A stretch of DNA of 64,000 nt, taken from positions 2,465,488 to 2,529,487 of the forward strand of contig NZ_CP054306.1 in the NCBI RefSeq assembly GCF_018282115.1. The letters run 5' to 3'. Each line of letters begins with the position of its first letter. The stretch's first letter is position 1. This document shows positions 46,890-56,709 of this stretch, in pieces. Under the pieces are notes generated by a model that saw nothing but the letters and a program-made list of their open reading frames with translations, was not told the DNA's origin and made no database searches. The stretch comes from Synechocystis sp. PCC 7338. Lineage in GTDB: Bacteria > Cyanobacteriota > Cyanobacteriia > Cyanobacteriales > Microcystaceae. Position numbers and translations under genes: made by a program.

Positions 46890-48191
46890 TTAGCCTTTCA
46901 AATTGTCATTCCAGACTTGTTCTGCATCCTGTAGGGCCTGGTCTACGGTTTTGTTGCCCACCATGGCGGCCCCAAGATTTTCGTAGATGATGCGCTTAAG
47001 TTGATTAAGGTTGGCCATGGGAGGAATTAACACTTCTGCAGTAGGCAATTGTTCCAATGCTACCCGGCGGGCATTTTCCAAGGAACTGGCGTTACTGATT
47101 TGTGCCAACTGCTGTCGATATTTATCAACAGCACCAATGGTAGAGGGTAAGACGTTGGCTTCTTTGATGAAGGCAAATTGGTTATCAGTATTGGTCACAA
47201 ATTCGGCAAATTTAATTGCTCCAGTGGGATTTTTGGTGCTCCGGGGAATGACTAGATTCATCACTGCCACATTTCTTTTCCCGGTTTCCCCGACAATTTG
47301 GGGCGCTGCGGCAGAAACTTTCGCAATGCTGGGGGCATTTTTCTCCAAACTAGCTAATAGTTCTGGCCCCGCTGATAAAAAGGCGATCGCCCCGGACTGA
47401 TAAAGGTCCCCGGCCCGACGATGTCCTTCGGTTAAAACTTCCGGTGGCAGTAGTCCCTGCTGATACAAATCCACCCAATATTGAAAGGCCATTTTGCCGG
47501 CGGGACTGTTAAAGGCGGCTCGGCCGTCATCGTCCACCAGCCTGACTCCCATTTGCACTAGGCTTTCTAGGGCTTCGGCGGAATCGGAGGGGGAAAAAGT
47601 GATGAAAAAACCATACTTGCCGGTGGTTTCTCGAATTGCTTTGGCGGCCACCGCTAACTCTGCAAAGGTGGCTGGAGGAGCGGACAACCCCGCCTGTCGT
47701 AGTAGGTCCTGGTTATAGATGGTGATGCGGGTGGTGAGGTACCAGGGGAAACCAAACACCTCCCCTTCCCTAAGACTGTTGGCTTGCCAAATACTAGGCA
47801 GATAGCGGGCCTTAACTTCGGGGCTCACCTCCTGTTCCAAATTGAGCCAGGCATTTTTACTGGCTAATAAAGAAGCAAAAGTGGGGTTGAGGTTAACTAC
47901 GTCGGGGGCTGTGTTAGCCGAGACAGCGGTGAGAATTTTGCTCTCCATGGCATTCCAGGGAATATCCACCCAACTTACCTGCTCCGGTGGATTTTTTCGT
48001 TCAAAGGTACCAATTAATTCGTCAAAATACTGGTTAAATTTTGGTTGTAGTTGCATGGTCCAAAAGCTGACTTCCCCCTCCATGCTCTGGGGTTGCTTAC
48101 CCTGGCAACTGATTAACCCACTGAGCAACAGTCCCAGACACGCAAACAGAAACCAACGTCTTGGCGATCGCCATCGGCACCATGAAACCAT
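46890..48191 (-). CDS. Sugar ABC transporter substrate-binding lipoprotein
   Basis: A 433-residue solute-binding protein of the family 1 (MalE/UgpB) kind. It begins with a basic signal peptide and an LISC lipobox (Cys29), so it is a lipid-anchored periplasmic protein. PPEQVSWVDIPWNAMESKI and DVVNLNPTFASLLASKN are typical family features. The substrate is unknown; a sugar or compatible solute is likely, perhaps with the MalK-type ATPase elsewhere in the window. It is divergent from petJ. Confidence 0.87.
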   Translation of the reverse strand: MVSWCRWRSPRRWFLFACLGLLLSGLISCQGKQPQSMEGEVSFWTMQLQPKFNQYFDELIGTFERKNPPEQVSWVDIPWNAMESKILTAVSANTAPDVVNLNPTFASLLASKNAWLNLEQEVSPEVKARYLPSIWQANSLREGEVFGFPWYLTTRITIYNQDLLRQAGLSAPPATFAELAVAAKAIRETTGKYGFFITFSPSDSAEALESLVQMGVRLVDDDGRAAFNSPAGKMAFQYWVDLYQQGLLPPEVLTEGHRRAGDLYQSGAIAFLSAGPELLASLEKNAPSIAKVSAAAPQIVGETGKRNVAVMNLVIPRSTKNPTGAIKFAEFVTNTDNQFAFIKEANVLPSTIGAVDKYRQQLAQISNASSLENARRVALEQLPTAEVLIPPMANLNQLKRIIYENLGAAMVGNKTVDQALQDAEQVWNDNLKG

Positions 48192-48288
48192 CGTAAAAGC
48201 TGGGGAAATTATAAAAATCGGTGGGCTAGGAATGGGACTGCCATGGCCCCTCCATAAACCTAGTCAATTTTAGCCTGGCCGTAACTTT

Positions 48289-48330
48289 GACAGATTGTCT
48301 TTTGACTTTGCCATGTTCCCCTCCCATAAT
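48289..48330 (+). promoter_or_regulatory. petJ promoter with GACN5GTC operator
   Basis: GAC-AGATT-GTC (48289-48299) is a small inverted repeat matching the GACN5GTC motif that I recall being described for the copper-responsive BlaI/CopY-type repressor PetR. It sits 2 bp before a -35, TTGACT (48302-48307), with a 17-bp spacer to a -10, CATAAT (48325-48330). The layout would let a repressor block petJ. Confidence 0.6.
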
Positions 48331-48371
48331 ACCTTCGCGTCTTGAAGACTGTATCTTTGAAAGGAGAACTA

Positions 48372-48734
48372 ATGTTTAAATTATTTAACCAAGCTAGCCG
48401 AATTTTTTTGGGCATTGCCCTCCCCTGTCTGATTTTCTTAGGGGGGATTTTTTCCCTGGGTAACACAGCCTTCGCCGCTGACCTGGCCCATGGTAAAGCT
48501 ATTTTTGCCGGTAACTGTGCCGCTTGCCACAATGGGGGTCTCAATTCCATCAACCCCAGCAAAACTTTGAAAATGGCTGATTTGGAAGCCAATGGCAAGA
48601 ACTCCGTGGCCGCAATTGTTGCCCAAATTACCAATGGTAATGGAGCTATGCCCGGCTTTAAGGGTCGCATCAGTGACAGCGACATGGAAGATGTGGCGAC
48701 CTACGTGCTTGACCAAGCAGAAAAGGGCTGGTAG
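48372..48734 (+). CDS. petJ: Cytochrome c6 (petJ)
   Basis: A 120-residue precursor of the soluble lumenal electron carrier between cytochrome b6f and photosystem I, used when plastocyanin is short of copper. A signal peptide ends in NTAFAADL; the haem motif is C-A-A-C-H, and an axial Met is in AMPGF. The ATG at 48372 has an AAAGGAG upstream. The upstream promoter and inverted repeat at 48289-48330 fit copper control. Confidence 0.97.
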   Translation: MFKLFNQASRIFLGIALPCLIFLGGIFSLGNTAFAADLAHGKAIFAGNCAACHNGGLNSINPSKTLKMADLEANGKNSVAAIVAQITNGNGAMPGFKGRISDSDMEDVATYVLDQAEKGW

Positions 48735-48759
48735 ATATCCCAGTTTTCAATGGTTTGAT

Positions 48760-48800
48760 CAGGGAGAATAGGGGGCTGGGGGGTTGAGTGAGTCTCCCTG
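48760..48800 (+). terminator. Candidate terminator after petJ
   Basis: CAGGGAGA (48760-48767) pairs with TCTCCCTG (48793-48800), an 8-bp stem with a 25-base G-rich loop just past the petJ stop. No U-run follows directly, so efficiency is uncertain; it would also lie before the convergent gene at 48814. Confidence 0.35.
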
Positions 48801-48813
48801 GCCCATTTCTTTG

Positions 48814-49206
48814 TCAATGCAATGGGAGCTTGTGGATAGCCATGTAACTGAGCAACCAATTAACTGCTGTAGCTCTGCGGGTGTGGCGGGGGGTAAACTC
48901 GCCAATTTTATAACCAGTAAAACCCAATTGTTCCTTGAGCAATTGTTTATTTTCCGGGGGAATAGACCGGGTCAGTTTAACTGTAGGGGGGCGATTTTCG
49001 ATGAAATTGGGCGGTTCGGGATACTCCTGGGCCCAGCTTGACTCCACTTCTTCTAGTTCCCACCGTTGGCGATCGCCGTCGAATCGATAACCGAGATAGT
49101 AGGCAAGTAGAGCGTTGACCACCTCATCACTGATTTCTTGGTTGATGATGGCCCAGAAGGTGTCTTTGTTGAGGGGGGGGAGATTGTTTGGGGTAACTAC
49201 AGCCAT
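48814..49206 (-). CDS. Hypothetical protein, 131 residues
   Basis: From the ATG at 49204-49206. I do not recognise the family. It is soluble and has a charged N-terminus, a VNALLAYYLGYRFDGDRQRW stretch and a C-terminal KQLLKEQLGFTGYKIGEFTPR segment, with a hydrophobic helix near the end. An earlier start (49239) adds 11 residues. It lies between petJ and the metallophosphoesterase gene, convergent with petJ. Confidence 0.65.
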   Translation of the reverse strand: MAVVTPNNLPPLNKDTFWAIINQEISDEVVNALLAYYLGYRFDGDRQRWELEEVESSWAQEYPEPPNFIENRPPTVKLTRSIPPENKQLLKEQLGFTGYKIGEFTPRHTRRATAVNWLLSYMAIHKLPLH

Positions 49207-49297
49207 GGTCTGAAAAAAAATTGGCAAGTCTGGGGACAAATCCCCATGGTAGTTTTAACTGGCCATTGATAACTAACCATCCCAACTAGTCAGTTGC

Positions 49298-50458
49298 TCA
49301 CCTAACATTGCATAGGGCTGAGCCCAAACTTGCTCCACAGGCCTGCTGTTCCGCTGGGGTCAAATTTGCTTCCCTCAGGTCTCGACGGATTACCCGTCCA
49401 TTATGGCCCAACAGAAACCGGGGTAAAGATTCCAGTCCCACAGGGCTCAAATCCTTCATATCGTAGGTGGTGTACTGCACTTGATCCAGTTGACCGAAAG
49501 TGAAATCTAAAATGGTTAACGTCTTTGGCGATCGCCGTTCTTGGCCAATTAAAGCTCTGGGGCCTGCCCCCAAAATACCAGTGTGCAGTAACTCTAAATT
49601 ACCCCGCCGGCCAGGATAGTAAGCGTGTTGGTGACCGCTGATATAGGTATGGACTTGGTACTTTTCCAACAAACCCCTTAACTGCTCAGCATTGGCCATC
49701 ACCTCCCCCGGCTTATTGCGACCTTCCGCCACGCCATAGAGGGGTAAATGTCCGATCGCCAGTCTTAACTTAGCTTGCCGAGCCGGGGCACTGGCCAGGG
49801 CCATTTCCACCCAAGACAATTTTTCCGGGGGAATCCGGTGGGTTGACCCATCCCACACCAGAAAAAAAACACCATTTTGACTAAAAGTGTAGTAAAAGGG
49901 AAAATCACTTTTATCCAGGAAAGTTATGCCTGGATCATGGGCTGGGTTACGCCAATAACGAGCCGCCAACTCCCGTTCATTTTGGAAACGAAAACGACGA
50001 TTTTGATCCAGGGCACCGGAAGCATCGTGGTTGCCCAAGGTAAAACCAAAGGGAATTCTGGCTTGCCGCAGGGGTTGGGCCACCACCCCGTCAAAGGCGT
50101 CCCACATCGCTTGAATTTGGGCATTGGTTAATTTGGGACTCTGCCCCGCCACCATATCTCCACTACAAAGGACAAGATCTGGTTGCAAACTGGGAATGAG
50201 TTGCAACGCCTTGGGGACTTCCGGTTCATAGTTGGTGGAACCATAGACGCTGTTGAGGTCACTGATCACCGCAATGCGTAGATCCCCCCTAGGTGGAAGC
50301 GCTTGTCCCAGCCCCACCGATCCCCCTGGAGATGTTAACCATGACCCGGTAATAATCCCAACAAAAACGGCGATCGCCAGAATCCAGAAAGCCCACCGCC
50401 GTAGCGTGAGTTTGTTATCATCAAAAAAGTCACGAAAATGTAAAGTTTTGTAACGCAC
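49298..50458 (-). CDS. Calcineurin-like metallophosphoesterase
   Basis: From the GTG at 50456-50458 (AAGGGG 8 bp upstream) the protein has 386 residues, with one N-terminal transmembrane helix near residues 22-42 (FWILAIAVFVGII) and a periplasmic or cytosolic phosphoesterase domain. Metal motifs are ISDLNS (the usual DxH is here DxN), LCSGDMV, LGNHD and SGHQHAYYP. The DxN change in the first metal motif is worth noting. Substrate unknown. A longer frame to 50512 overlaps the divergent ycf21-like gene, so the shorter start is preferred. Confidence 0.8.
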   Translation of the reverse strand: MRYKTLHFRDFFDDNKLTLRRWAFWILAIAVFVGIITGSWLTSPGGSVGLGQALPPRGDLRIAVISDLNSVYGSTNYEPEVPKALQLIPSLQPDLVLCSGDMVAGQSPKLTNAQIQAMWDAFDGVVAQPLRQARIPFGFTLGNHDASGALDQNRRFRFQNERELAARYWRNPAHDPGITFLDKSDFPFYYTFSQNGVFFLVWDGSTHRIPPEKLSWVEMALASAPARQAKLRLAIGHLPLYGVAEGRNKPGEVMANAEQLRGLLEKYQVHTYISGHQHAYYPGRRGNLELLHTGILGAGPRALIGQERRSPKTLTILDFTFGQLDQVQYTTYDMKDLSPVGLESLPRFLLGHNGRVIRRDLREANLTPAEQQACGASLGSALCNVR

Positions 50459-50470
50459 AGGCAGTTCCCC

Positions 50471-51076
50471 TTGAACCTTTCTCCGGCCGTTTCCCCTTCC
50501 CTTGCTTGGCATTCACTGGACCTACTCTGGCAGGGGGATCAACACGACATTAGGCATGGTCTACCCCACAGCATCCTGCCTCCCCCATGGCAAATCCTCA
50601 TCCTTGGGGACGGTTCCCCCACCAGGCACCTGCAACTACTCACTGGAGAGAAGACAGAGGTAGATGTGATTCACATGGCCCCGGTGGGTCCCAGGGATGA
50701 CGGCGCCCCCCCCCAAATTAACACTGTACCCAGTCCTCATCTGCGACGCCAGGTGTGGCTGAGAACCCAATCTGGCCAAAGGCTAGCCTACGCTGTTTCC
50801 TGGTGGGATGCCAGCCATGTGGACGAATATTTGCAAAATCGCAATTTACCCATCTGGGACAGCCTTTCCCGCTTACATACCGAGTTATATCGAGACATCC
50901 AGGCAATATACTGTGGCCACAACCGTGCCTTAGCCGATGCTTTTGATCAGGAAGGGCCTTTTTGGGGTCGTCATTACCTTTTTTGGCATGACCGTAAACC
51001 CCTAACCCTAATTTATGAAATTTTTTCTCCCTACCTATCCCGCTACCTAGGAGAATTGCCCAGGGCGAAATTCTAG
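50471..51076 (+). CDS. Ycf21-like chorismate pyruvate-lyase family protein
   Basis: A 201-residue protein of the Ycf21/chorismate lyase fold, with HILPPPWQILILGDGSPTRHLQLL near residues 35-58 (split over strands), RRQVWLRT and LFWHDRKPLTLIYEIFSP. In plastoquinone-making organisms such an enzyme would supply 4-hydroxybenzoate. The start is a TTG at 50471, only 12 bp from the divergent start at 50458. No Met precedes the domain, so TTG is likely. Confidence 0.75.
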   Translation: MNLSPAVSPSLAWHSLDLLWQGDQHDIRHGLPHSILPPPWQILILGDGSPTRHLQLLTGEKTEVDVIHMAPVGPRDDGAPPQINTVPSPHLRRQVWLRTQSGQRLAYAVSWWDASHVDEYLQNRNLPIWDSLSRLHTELYRDIQAIYCGHNRALADAFDQEGPFWGRHYLFWHDRKPLTLIYEIFSPYLSRYLGELPRAKF

Positions 51077-51110
51077 TAAAGTTTCAGCCAGGAATAGGTA
51101 AAACTGAAGT

Positions 51111-51581
51111 CTATTTGTTCATGGCCCGTAACATCCAAGCCGTCTTTTCATGGACTCGCATCCGGTCTGAAGCCAAGGCAATGGTGGATTCATCATCAGC
51201 AGGTTGGGAAAACTTGAGCACATCCCGACAGGACTGGACAATGGTTTCGTGACCCTTGGTCAAAATGTCGACCATTTCTTTGCTGGTGGGGATGCCATCC
51301 ACTTCTTGAACAGAACTCAGCTTGCCAAATTCTTTATAGGTACCGGGGGCAAAAACATCCAAACTGCGGATACGCTCCGCAATGTCATCCACTGCCAGAG
51401 CCAACTCATTGTACTGTTCCTCAAACATGAGGTGTAAGTCGCGGAATTGGGGGCCAGTAACGTTCCAATGGAAGTTATGGGTCTGTAGATAAAGGGTGTA
51501 GGTATCGGCCAACAGTTTTTTCAGGGACTCGGCAATTTTGACGCGATCCGCTTCAGGAATGCCGATATTGATCGTAGCCAT
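51111..51581 (-). CDS. mrgA: Dps-family ferritin-like stress protein (MrgA)
   Basis: A 156-residue dodecamer-forming ferritin-like protein that stores iron and protects DNA from peroxide. The N-terminal ATINIGI, the ferroxidase helix [20 protein letters not shown] (with His and Asp/Glu ligands) and [19 protein letters not shown] are typical of Dps. I chose the ATG at 51579-51581, giving a normal length. It is divergent from the ribosomal operon; the gap holds its promoter region and the S10-operon promoter. Confidence 0.94.
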   Translation of the reverse strand: MATINIGIPEADRVKIAESLKKLLADTYTLYLQTHNFHWNVTGPQFRDLHLMFEEQYNELALAVDDIAERIRSLDVFAPGTYKEFGKLSSVQEVDGIPTSKEMVDILTKGHETIVQSCRDVLKFSQPADDESTIALASDRMRVHEKTAWMLRAMNK

Positions 51582-51699
51582 ACAGGAATATCTCCATTTA
51601 ACAAAATTTAACACAGTACCATTTTAACGAAATTTGCGCGTCAGCGAAAGAATATTTGTTCTTGCACCTCCGAGGAGATGCCCTGCCAGGAAAATTAAT

Positions 51700-51728
51700 T
51701 TGACGGGGGTTCCCTTTATGGCTATGAT
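51700..51728 (+). promoter_or_regulatory. Strong promoter of the ribosomal (rplC) operon
   Basis: TTGACG (51700-51705), a 17-bp spacer and TATGAT (51723-51728) form a near-consensus sigma-70-type promoter. The implied start leaves a 5' leader of about 340 nt before rplC. The rest of the gap 51582-52078 shows no gene. The long leader may be used for autogenous control, as in other S10 operons. Confidence 0.6.
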
Positions 51729-52078
51729 GGTTAGTCGCGGTCAAAACTGGATATTAGATCGAGATAATATCAAAACGTTAAACTGCTATTTTTGAAGACC
51801 CCCTGCAGATACTGGAATGCCATAGGGTTTCTAAGTCTGACCAGGAATTAGGGTTATCCGCCTTCTGAACCCATGTAGGACTAACTCTCCCTACCGCTAG
51901 GACACAAGGTGGTCTCTCAAGCCAAGCTTGATTGAAACGCTCCATCGACGTAACTAAATCAGTTATTTATCGGGCTCAAAGCCGTTGACCAAAGGCATTC
52001 TCCTGGGGTCTGTGCTTTATGTCCGGGGTGTTTCTTGTTTGTTTATTCACATTAATTATTTAGTGCAGAGGGTTGACC

Positions 52079-52720
52079 GTGTCTATCGGTATTTTAGGAA
52101 CCAAGCTGGGCATGACCCAGATATTTGATCAAGAAAGCGGCATTTCCATCCCCGTGACGGTAGTGCAAGCCGGGCCCTGTCCCGTTACCCAAGTTAAGAC
52201 CCAGGACACCGATGGCTACAATGCCGTACAGGTGGGTTTTTTGCCGGTTAAAGAAAAAGCCTTGTCCAAGCCTGAATTGGGCCATCTGAAAAAATCCAAC
52301 ACTGACCCCATGCGTCACTTGAAGGAGTACCGTTTGACGGAAGCTCCCAGTTTGCAGGCCGGGGACGCGGTCACAGCGGACATTTTCCGAGCTGGGGACC
52401 TGGTAGATGTGGCTGGCCAAAGTATGGGTCGCGGTTTTGCCGGTTACCAAAAGCGCCACAATTTCCGTCGGGGTAACATGACCCACGGTTCTAAAAACCA
52501 CCGCTTGCCCGGTTCTACTGGGGCTGGTACTACCCCTGGTCGGGTCTATCCCGGTAAAAGAATGGCTGGTCAGTATGGTGCTTCCCAGGTTACGGTGCGC
52601 CGTTTAACGGTGGTGCGAGTGGATGCGGAACGGAACTTGCTGATCATCAAAGGGGCTCTGCCCGGTAAGCCCGGCACTCTTTTGAACATCACCCCTGCTA
52701 AAACCGTTGGTCGGGGCTAG
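52079..52720 (+). CDS. rplC: 50S ribosomal protein L3
   Basis: A 213-residue primary rRNA-binding protein of the large subunit. The [15 protein letters not shown] start and [14 protein letters not shown]...[27 protein letters not shown] segments (split across loops) are diagnostic. The GTG at 52079 (GAGG 7 bp upstream) gives the usual length; a TTG 6 bp earlier is open. It is the first gene of the operon, since rpsJ is not upstream here. Confidence 0.97.
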   Translation: MSIGILGTKLGMTQIFDQESGISIPVTVVQAGPCPVTQVKTQDTDGYNAVQVGFLPVKEKALSKPELGHLKKSNTDPMRHLKEYRLTEAPSLQAGDAVTADIFRAGDLVDVAGQSMGRGFAGYQKRHNFRRGNMTHGSKNHRLPGSTGAGTTPGRVYPGKRMAGQYGASQVTVRRLTVVRVDAERNLLIIKGALPGKPGTLLNITPAKTVGRG

Positions 52721-52759
52721 GTTGCCTTTTCTATCCGTCACTGCTGAAGGAACAAAACT

Positions 52760-53392
52760 ATGGTTGATTGTATTGTAAAAAACTGGCAGGGAGAGGAGGT
52801 AGGTAATGCCTCCTTGACCCTCAAGGTTGCTAAGGAAGAAAATGCGGCCCACATTGTTCACCGGGCCCTGGTGCGACAACAAAATAATGCCCGCCAAGGC
52901 AATGCTTCTGCCAAAACCCGAGCGGAAGTTCGGGGGGGCGGCCGCAAACCCTGGAAACAGAAAGGCACTGGTCGGGCCCGGGCGGGTTCGATCCGTTCTC
53001 CCCTCTGGCGGGGTGGTGGGGTAATCTTTGGTCCCAAACCCCGGGATTATAGCCAAAAAATGAACCGCAAGGAACGGCGTTTGGCCCTGAGAACGGCGAT
53101 CGCCTCCCGAGCGGAGCATATAGTGGTAGTGGAAGAATTTAGCGATCAGTTCAGCCAACCCAAGACGAAAGAGTTGGCCACGGCATTGACTCGTTGGGGT
53201 GCTAAACCAGAAAAACGGGTATTGTTAATCCTCGATGAAATTTCAGAAAATGTATTTTTTTCTGGGCGCAACATTCCCTATTTGAAAATTTTACGGGCAG
53301 ATAACCTCAATATCTACGACATCCTCGTTGCAGACACCATTGTGGCCACCGCCACTGCCCTCGAGAAAATCCAGGAGGTTTACGGTGAGTAA
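52760..53392 (+). CDS. rplD: 50S ribosomal protein L4
   Basis: A 210-residue large-subunit protein that shapes the exit tunnel and, in E. coli, can repress its own operon. [29 protein letters not shown] is split by the long basic tunnel loop, and [22 protein letters not shown] follows. It starts 40 bp after rplC and its stop (TAA at 53390) overlaps the start of rplW by 8 bp. Confidence 0.97.
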   Translation: MVDCIVKNWQGEEVGNASLTLKVAKEENAAHIVHRALVRQQNNARQGNASAKTRAEVRGGGRKPWKQKGTGRARAGSIRSPLWRGGGVIFGPKPRDYSQKMNRKERRLALRTAIASRAEHIVVVEEFSDQFSQPKTKELATALTRWGAKPEKRVLLILDEISENVFFSGRNIPYLKILRADNLNIYDILVADTIVATATALEKIQEVYGE

Positions 53393-53690
53393 GGTAATTG
53401 ACCAGCGTCGTTTGGCGGACTTGATTATTAAGCCGATTGTGACGGAAAAGGCCACCCTACAACTCGAAGACAATAAATATGTCTTTGACGTGCGCCCCGA
53501 AGCCACCAAGCCGGAAATTAAGGCGGCGATCGAGCTACTTTTTGACGTCAAAGTAACTGGCGTTAATACGGCGCGTATGCCCCGCAAACAAAAACGGGTG
53601 GGTCGTTTCATGGGTTTTAAAGCCCAAGTAAAACGGGCCGTTGTCACCCTCAAAGAAGGCGATAGCATCCAATTGTTCCCCGACGTGTAA
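53385..53690 (+). CDS. rplW: 50S ribosomal protein L23
   Basis: A 101-residue protein of the tunnel exit that docks trigger factor and SRP. The GTG at 53385 has an AGGAGG 6 bp upstream and overlaps the end of rplD, suggesting translational coupling. The sequence [23 protein letters not shown] and the basic [11 protein letters not shown] segment are typical. A frame opening earlier is an overlap shadow. Confidence 0.95.
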   Translation: MSKVIDQRRLADLIIKPIVTEKATLQLEDNKYVFDVRPEATKPEIKAAIELLFDVKVTGVNTARMPRKQKRVGRFMGFKAQVKRAVVTLKEGDSIQLFPDV

Positions 53691-53732
53691 GCCACGTTTA
53701 GACCACCACTGCATTAACTGTTATCTAAACCC

Positions 53733-54563
53733 ATGGGTATTCGCAATTATCGGCCAATGACACCAGGAACTCGGCAGGCAAGTGTCTCCGATTTCACTGA
53801 AATTACTAAAAGTACGCCGGAAAAGTCATTAACTACCAACCGCCACGACCATAAAGGTCGCAATAACCGCGGGGTGATCACCAGTCGTCACCGGGGGGGA
53901 GGGCACAAGCGTCTTTACCGGATTATCGACTTCAAACGCAATAAACAAAACATTCCGGCCCGGGTGGCGGCGATTGAATACGATCCCAACCGAAACGCCC
54001 GCATCGCCCTCTTGTTCTACACCGATGGGGAAAAGCGTTATATTCTTGCCCCCGCTGGACTACAGGTCGGCATGACTGTCATCGCGGGGGAAGAAGCCCC
54101 CTTTGAAGTGGGCAATACCTTACCCCTGAGTCGCATTCCCCTGGGTAGTGAAGTCCACAATGTGGAATTGGTAGCCGGTCGGGGTGGCCAAATGGTGCGC
54201 TCCGCTGGGGCTTTTGCCCAGGTGGTGGCTAAGGAAGGAGACTATGTGACCATTAAACTGCCTTCTAAGGAAGTGCGCATGGTTCGGAAGGAATGTGTGG
54301 CGACCCTTGGTAGGGTGAGCAATGCCGAATTCCGTAACCTCAAACTTGGTAAAGCCGGTCGTAAACGTCACCTTGGTCGTCGTCCCCATGTCCGGGGGAG
54401 TGTGATGAACCCCTGTGACCACCCCCATGGTGGTGGGGAAGGCCGGGCGCCCATCGGTCGTTCCGGTCCTGTATCCCCCTGGGGTAAACCGGCTCTGGGG
54501 GCTAAAACCCGCAACAAGAAGAAGCGCAGCAGTGCTCTGATTGTCCGTCGCCGCACCAAATAA
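53733..54563 (+). CDS. rplB: 50S ribosomal protein L2
   Basis: A 276-residue protein near the peptidyl-transferase centre. [20 protein letters not shown], the [15 protein letters not shown] motif and the C-terminal [24 protein letters not shown] segment (with its conserved His) are intact. Length normal; ATG start 42 bp after rplW. Confidence 0.97.
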   Translation: MGIRNYRPMTPGTRQASVSDFTEITKSTPEKSLTTNRHDHKGRNNRGVITSRHRGGGHKRLYRIIDFKRNKQNIPARVAAIEYDPNRNARIALLFYTDGEKRYILAPAGLQVGMTVIAGEEAPFEVGNTLPLSRIPLGSEVHNVELVAGRGGQMVRSAGAFAQVVAKEGDYVTIKLPSKEVRMVRKECVATLGRVSNAEFRNLKLGKAGRKRHLGRRPHVRGSVMNPCDHPHGGGEGRAPIGRSGPVSPWGKPALGAKTRNKKKRSSALIVRRRTK

Positions 54564-54595
54564 TTATTTTTGTTTTTATTCGTTGGAACTGAACT

Positions 54596-54874
54596 ATGGG
54601 TCGTTCACTGAAAAAAGGTCCTTTTGTGGCTGCTTCCCTGCTCCGCAAAATTGACAAGCTCAATGACAAGGGGGATAAGCAGGTGGTTAAAACCTGGTCC
54701 CGGGCTTCGACAATTCTTCCCCAGATGGTGGGCCATACCATCGCCGTTCACAACGGTCGCCAGCATGTGCCAGTGTTTGTTTCCGAGCAAATGGTGGGCC
54801 ATAAGTTGGGGGAATTTGCGCCGACTCGCACCTTCCGCAGTCATTCTAAAAGCGATAAAAAAGCGCGTAAGTAA
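54596..54874 (+). CDS. rpsS: 30S ribosomal protein S19
   Basis: A 92-residue head protein of the small subunit. [30 protein letters not shown] and [16 protein letters not shown] are diagnostic. It lies 32 bp after rplB and 15 bp before rplV. Confidence 0.97.
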   Translation: MGRSLKKGPFVAASLLRKIDKLNDKGDKQVVKTWSRASTILPQMVGHTIAVHNGRQHVPVFVSEQMVGHKLGEFAPTRTFRSHSKSDKKARK

Positions 54875-54889
54875 CCAGAGGTAAGCAGT

Positions 54890-55255
54890 ATGACAAAACT
54901 TGATACGACGGCCGAGGTCAAGGCGATCGCCCGTTACGTGCGGATGTCTCCTCTAAAAGTGCGCCGGGTGCTGGATCAAATCCGGGGGCGCTCTTATCGA
55001 GAAGCTCTGATAATTCTGGAATTTATGCCCTATAAAGCCTGCGAACCAGTGCTCAAAGTACTGCGTTCCGCCGTGGCCAACGCTGAGCATAACGAAGGTT
55101 TGGAACCTGCAGATCTAGTTGTTAGCCAGGCCTTCGCCGACGGTGGCCCCAGTTTGCGACGTTTTCGTCCCCGAGCCCAGGGCCGTGCCTACCAAATTCG
55201 CAAGCCTACTTGCCACATTACCGTTGCCGTTGCCCCGGCCTTGGCAGATAACTAA
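54890..55255 (+). CDS. rplV: 50S ribosomal protein L22
   Basis: A 121-residue protein lining the exit tunnel. [24 protein letters not shown] and the C-terminal [23 protein letters not shown] (the tunnel hairpin) are the family hallmarks. It is preceded by rpsS at 15 bp. Confidence 0.97.
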   Translation: MTKLDTTAEVKAIARYVRMSPLKVRRVLDQIRGRSYREALIILEFMPYKACEPVLKVLRSAVANAEHNEGLEPADLVVSQAFADGGPSLRRFRPRAQGRAYQIRKPTCHITVAVAPALADN

Positions 55256-55284
55256 CATCGCTGTTCACGTCACGCATACAAAAC

Positions 55285-56007
55285 ATGGGACAAAAAATAC
55301 ATCCAGTTGGCTTCCGCCTCGGTATTACCAAAGACCACAAATCCTGTTGGTATGCCGATCCCAAGCGCTACCCGGAGCTTTTACAGGAAGACCATAAAAT
55401 TCGCCAATATATTGAGAAGACCCTCAACAATGCCGGTATTTCCGATATCCGCATTGAGCGTAAAGCTGAACAGATTGAGTTGGGCATCCACACCGCTCGC
55501 CCTGGGGTTGTGGTGGGTCGGGGAGGCTCTGGTATCGAACAACTACGGGAAGGTTTACAAAAACTGCTGGGTTCAGCCCGCCAGATTCGAGTCAATGTTA
55601 TCGAAGTACCCAATGCCGATGCTGATGCTGCTCTAATGGCTGAGTACATCGGTCAACAGTTAGAACGTCGGGTTTCCTTCCGGCGCGTCGTGCGCCAAGC
55701 CCTACAACGGGCGGAACGGGCCGAAGTTAAAGGCATCAAAATTCAGGTTAGCGGTCGTCTCAACGGGGCAGAAATTGCCCGGACGGAATGGGTGCGGGAA
55801 GGCCGGGTGCCTCTCCATACTCTGCGGGCGGATATTGATTACGCCTACCGCACTGCCCTGACCACCTACGGCATTTTAGGTATTAAAGTCTGGATTTTTA
55901 AAGGGGAAGTTATTCCTGGACAGGAAGCTACCATCGTTGCTCCCCCCAGCCAACCCCGTCGTAAATCCCGTCGGCAACAGTTCGATGACCGTTCCCAGGA
56001 CGGTTAA
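55285..56007 (+). CDS. rpsC: 30S ribosomal protein S3
   Basis: A 240-residue head protein with a KH domain ([21 protein letters not shown]) and the C-terminal [12 protein letters not shown]-like region. The N-terminal [20 protein letters not shown] is diagnostic. It has a basic C-terminal tail. Start is ATG 29 bp after rplV. Confidence 0.97.
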   Translation: MGQKIHPVGFRLGITKDHKSCWYADPKRYPELLQEDHKIRQYIEKTLNNAGISDIRIERKAEQIELGIHTARPGVVVGRGGSGIEQLREGLQKLLGSARQIRVNVIEVPNADADAALMAEYIGQQLERRVSFRRVVRQALQRAERAEVKGIKIQVSGRLNGAEIARTEWVREGRVPLHTLRADIDYAYRTALTTYGILGIKVWIFKGEVIPGQEATIVAPPSQPRRKSRRQQFDDRSQDG

Positions 56008-56059
56008 GCGCCATCCCTTTGGCGATCGCCACTCATTAACGCCTATTCGTTAACGCACT

Positions 56060-56479
56060 ATGTTAAGTCCTAGAAGAACAAAATTCCGTAAACAGCAACG
56101 GGGCAGGATGCGGGGTCTAGCGGAGCGGGGCAGTACCCTCAACTTCGGTGAGTTCGCCCTCCAGGCCACCGAACCCTGTTGGATCACCTCCCGGCAAATC
56201 GAAGCCGCCCGTCGAGCCATGACCCGTTACATCCGTCGGGGTGGGAAGATTTGGATCCGTATTTTTCCCGACAAACCCGTCACCATGCGTCCCGCTGAAA
56301 CTCGGATGGGTTCCGGTAAAGGTTCCCCAGAATATTGGGTAGCGGTGGTTAAGCCCGGCCGCGTCATGTTTGAATTGGCTGGAGTATCAGAGGAAGTGGC
56401 TCGGGAAGCCATGCGCCTCGCCGCCCAGAAGTTGCCCATTAAGACTAAATTTATTACCCGTCAGGAGGATTACATTTAA
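56060..56479 (+). CDS. rplP: 50S ribosomal protein L16
   Basis: A 139-residue protein at the A-site side of the large subunit. [19 protein letters not shown] and the [28 protein letters not shown] segment are typical. It ends 1 bp before rpmC. Confidence 0.97.
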   Translation: MLSPRRTKFRKQQRGRMRGLAERGSTLNFGEFALQATEPCWITSRQIEAARRAMTRYIRRGGKIWIRIFPDKPVTMRPAETRMGSGKGSPEYWVAVVKPGRVMFELAGVSEEVAREAMRLAAQKLPIKTKFITRQEDYI

Positions 56480-56480
56480 C

Positions 56481-56702
56481 ATGGCTCTTCCCAACATTGC
56501 GGACGCAAGGAAACTCGGCGACGAAGAACTGGCTACGGAAATCCTCGCTACCAAGCAAAGATTATTCCAACTCCGGTTTCAACAGGCTACCCGTCGTCCC
56601 GAAAATCCCCATGAATTTAAACATGCCCGCCATCGCTTAGCCCAACTATTAACGGTGGAAAGGGAACGACAACTTGAGAACAGTCCTTCCGAGGAGGAAT
56701 AG
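56481..56702 (+). CDS. rpmC: 50S ribosomal protein L29
   Basis: A 73-residue two-helix protein at the tunnel exit. The helical [28 protein letters not shown] and [15 protein letters not shown] segments are typical of L29. The ATG at 56481 has GGAGG about 17 bp upstream in the end of rplP. The C-terminal tail is slightly long and acidic. Confidence 0.94.
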
Positions 56703-56709
56703 AAACACC

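Noticed and set aside
52604-53158. 184-codon minus-strand frame across rplC and rplD
   Set aside because: It runs antisense to two certain ribosomal genes and has no family resemblance.
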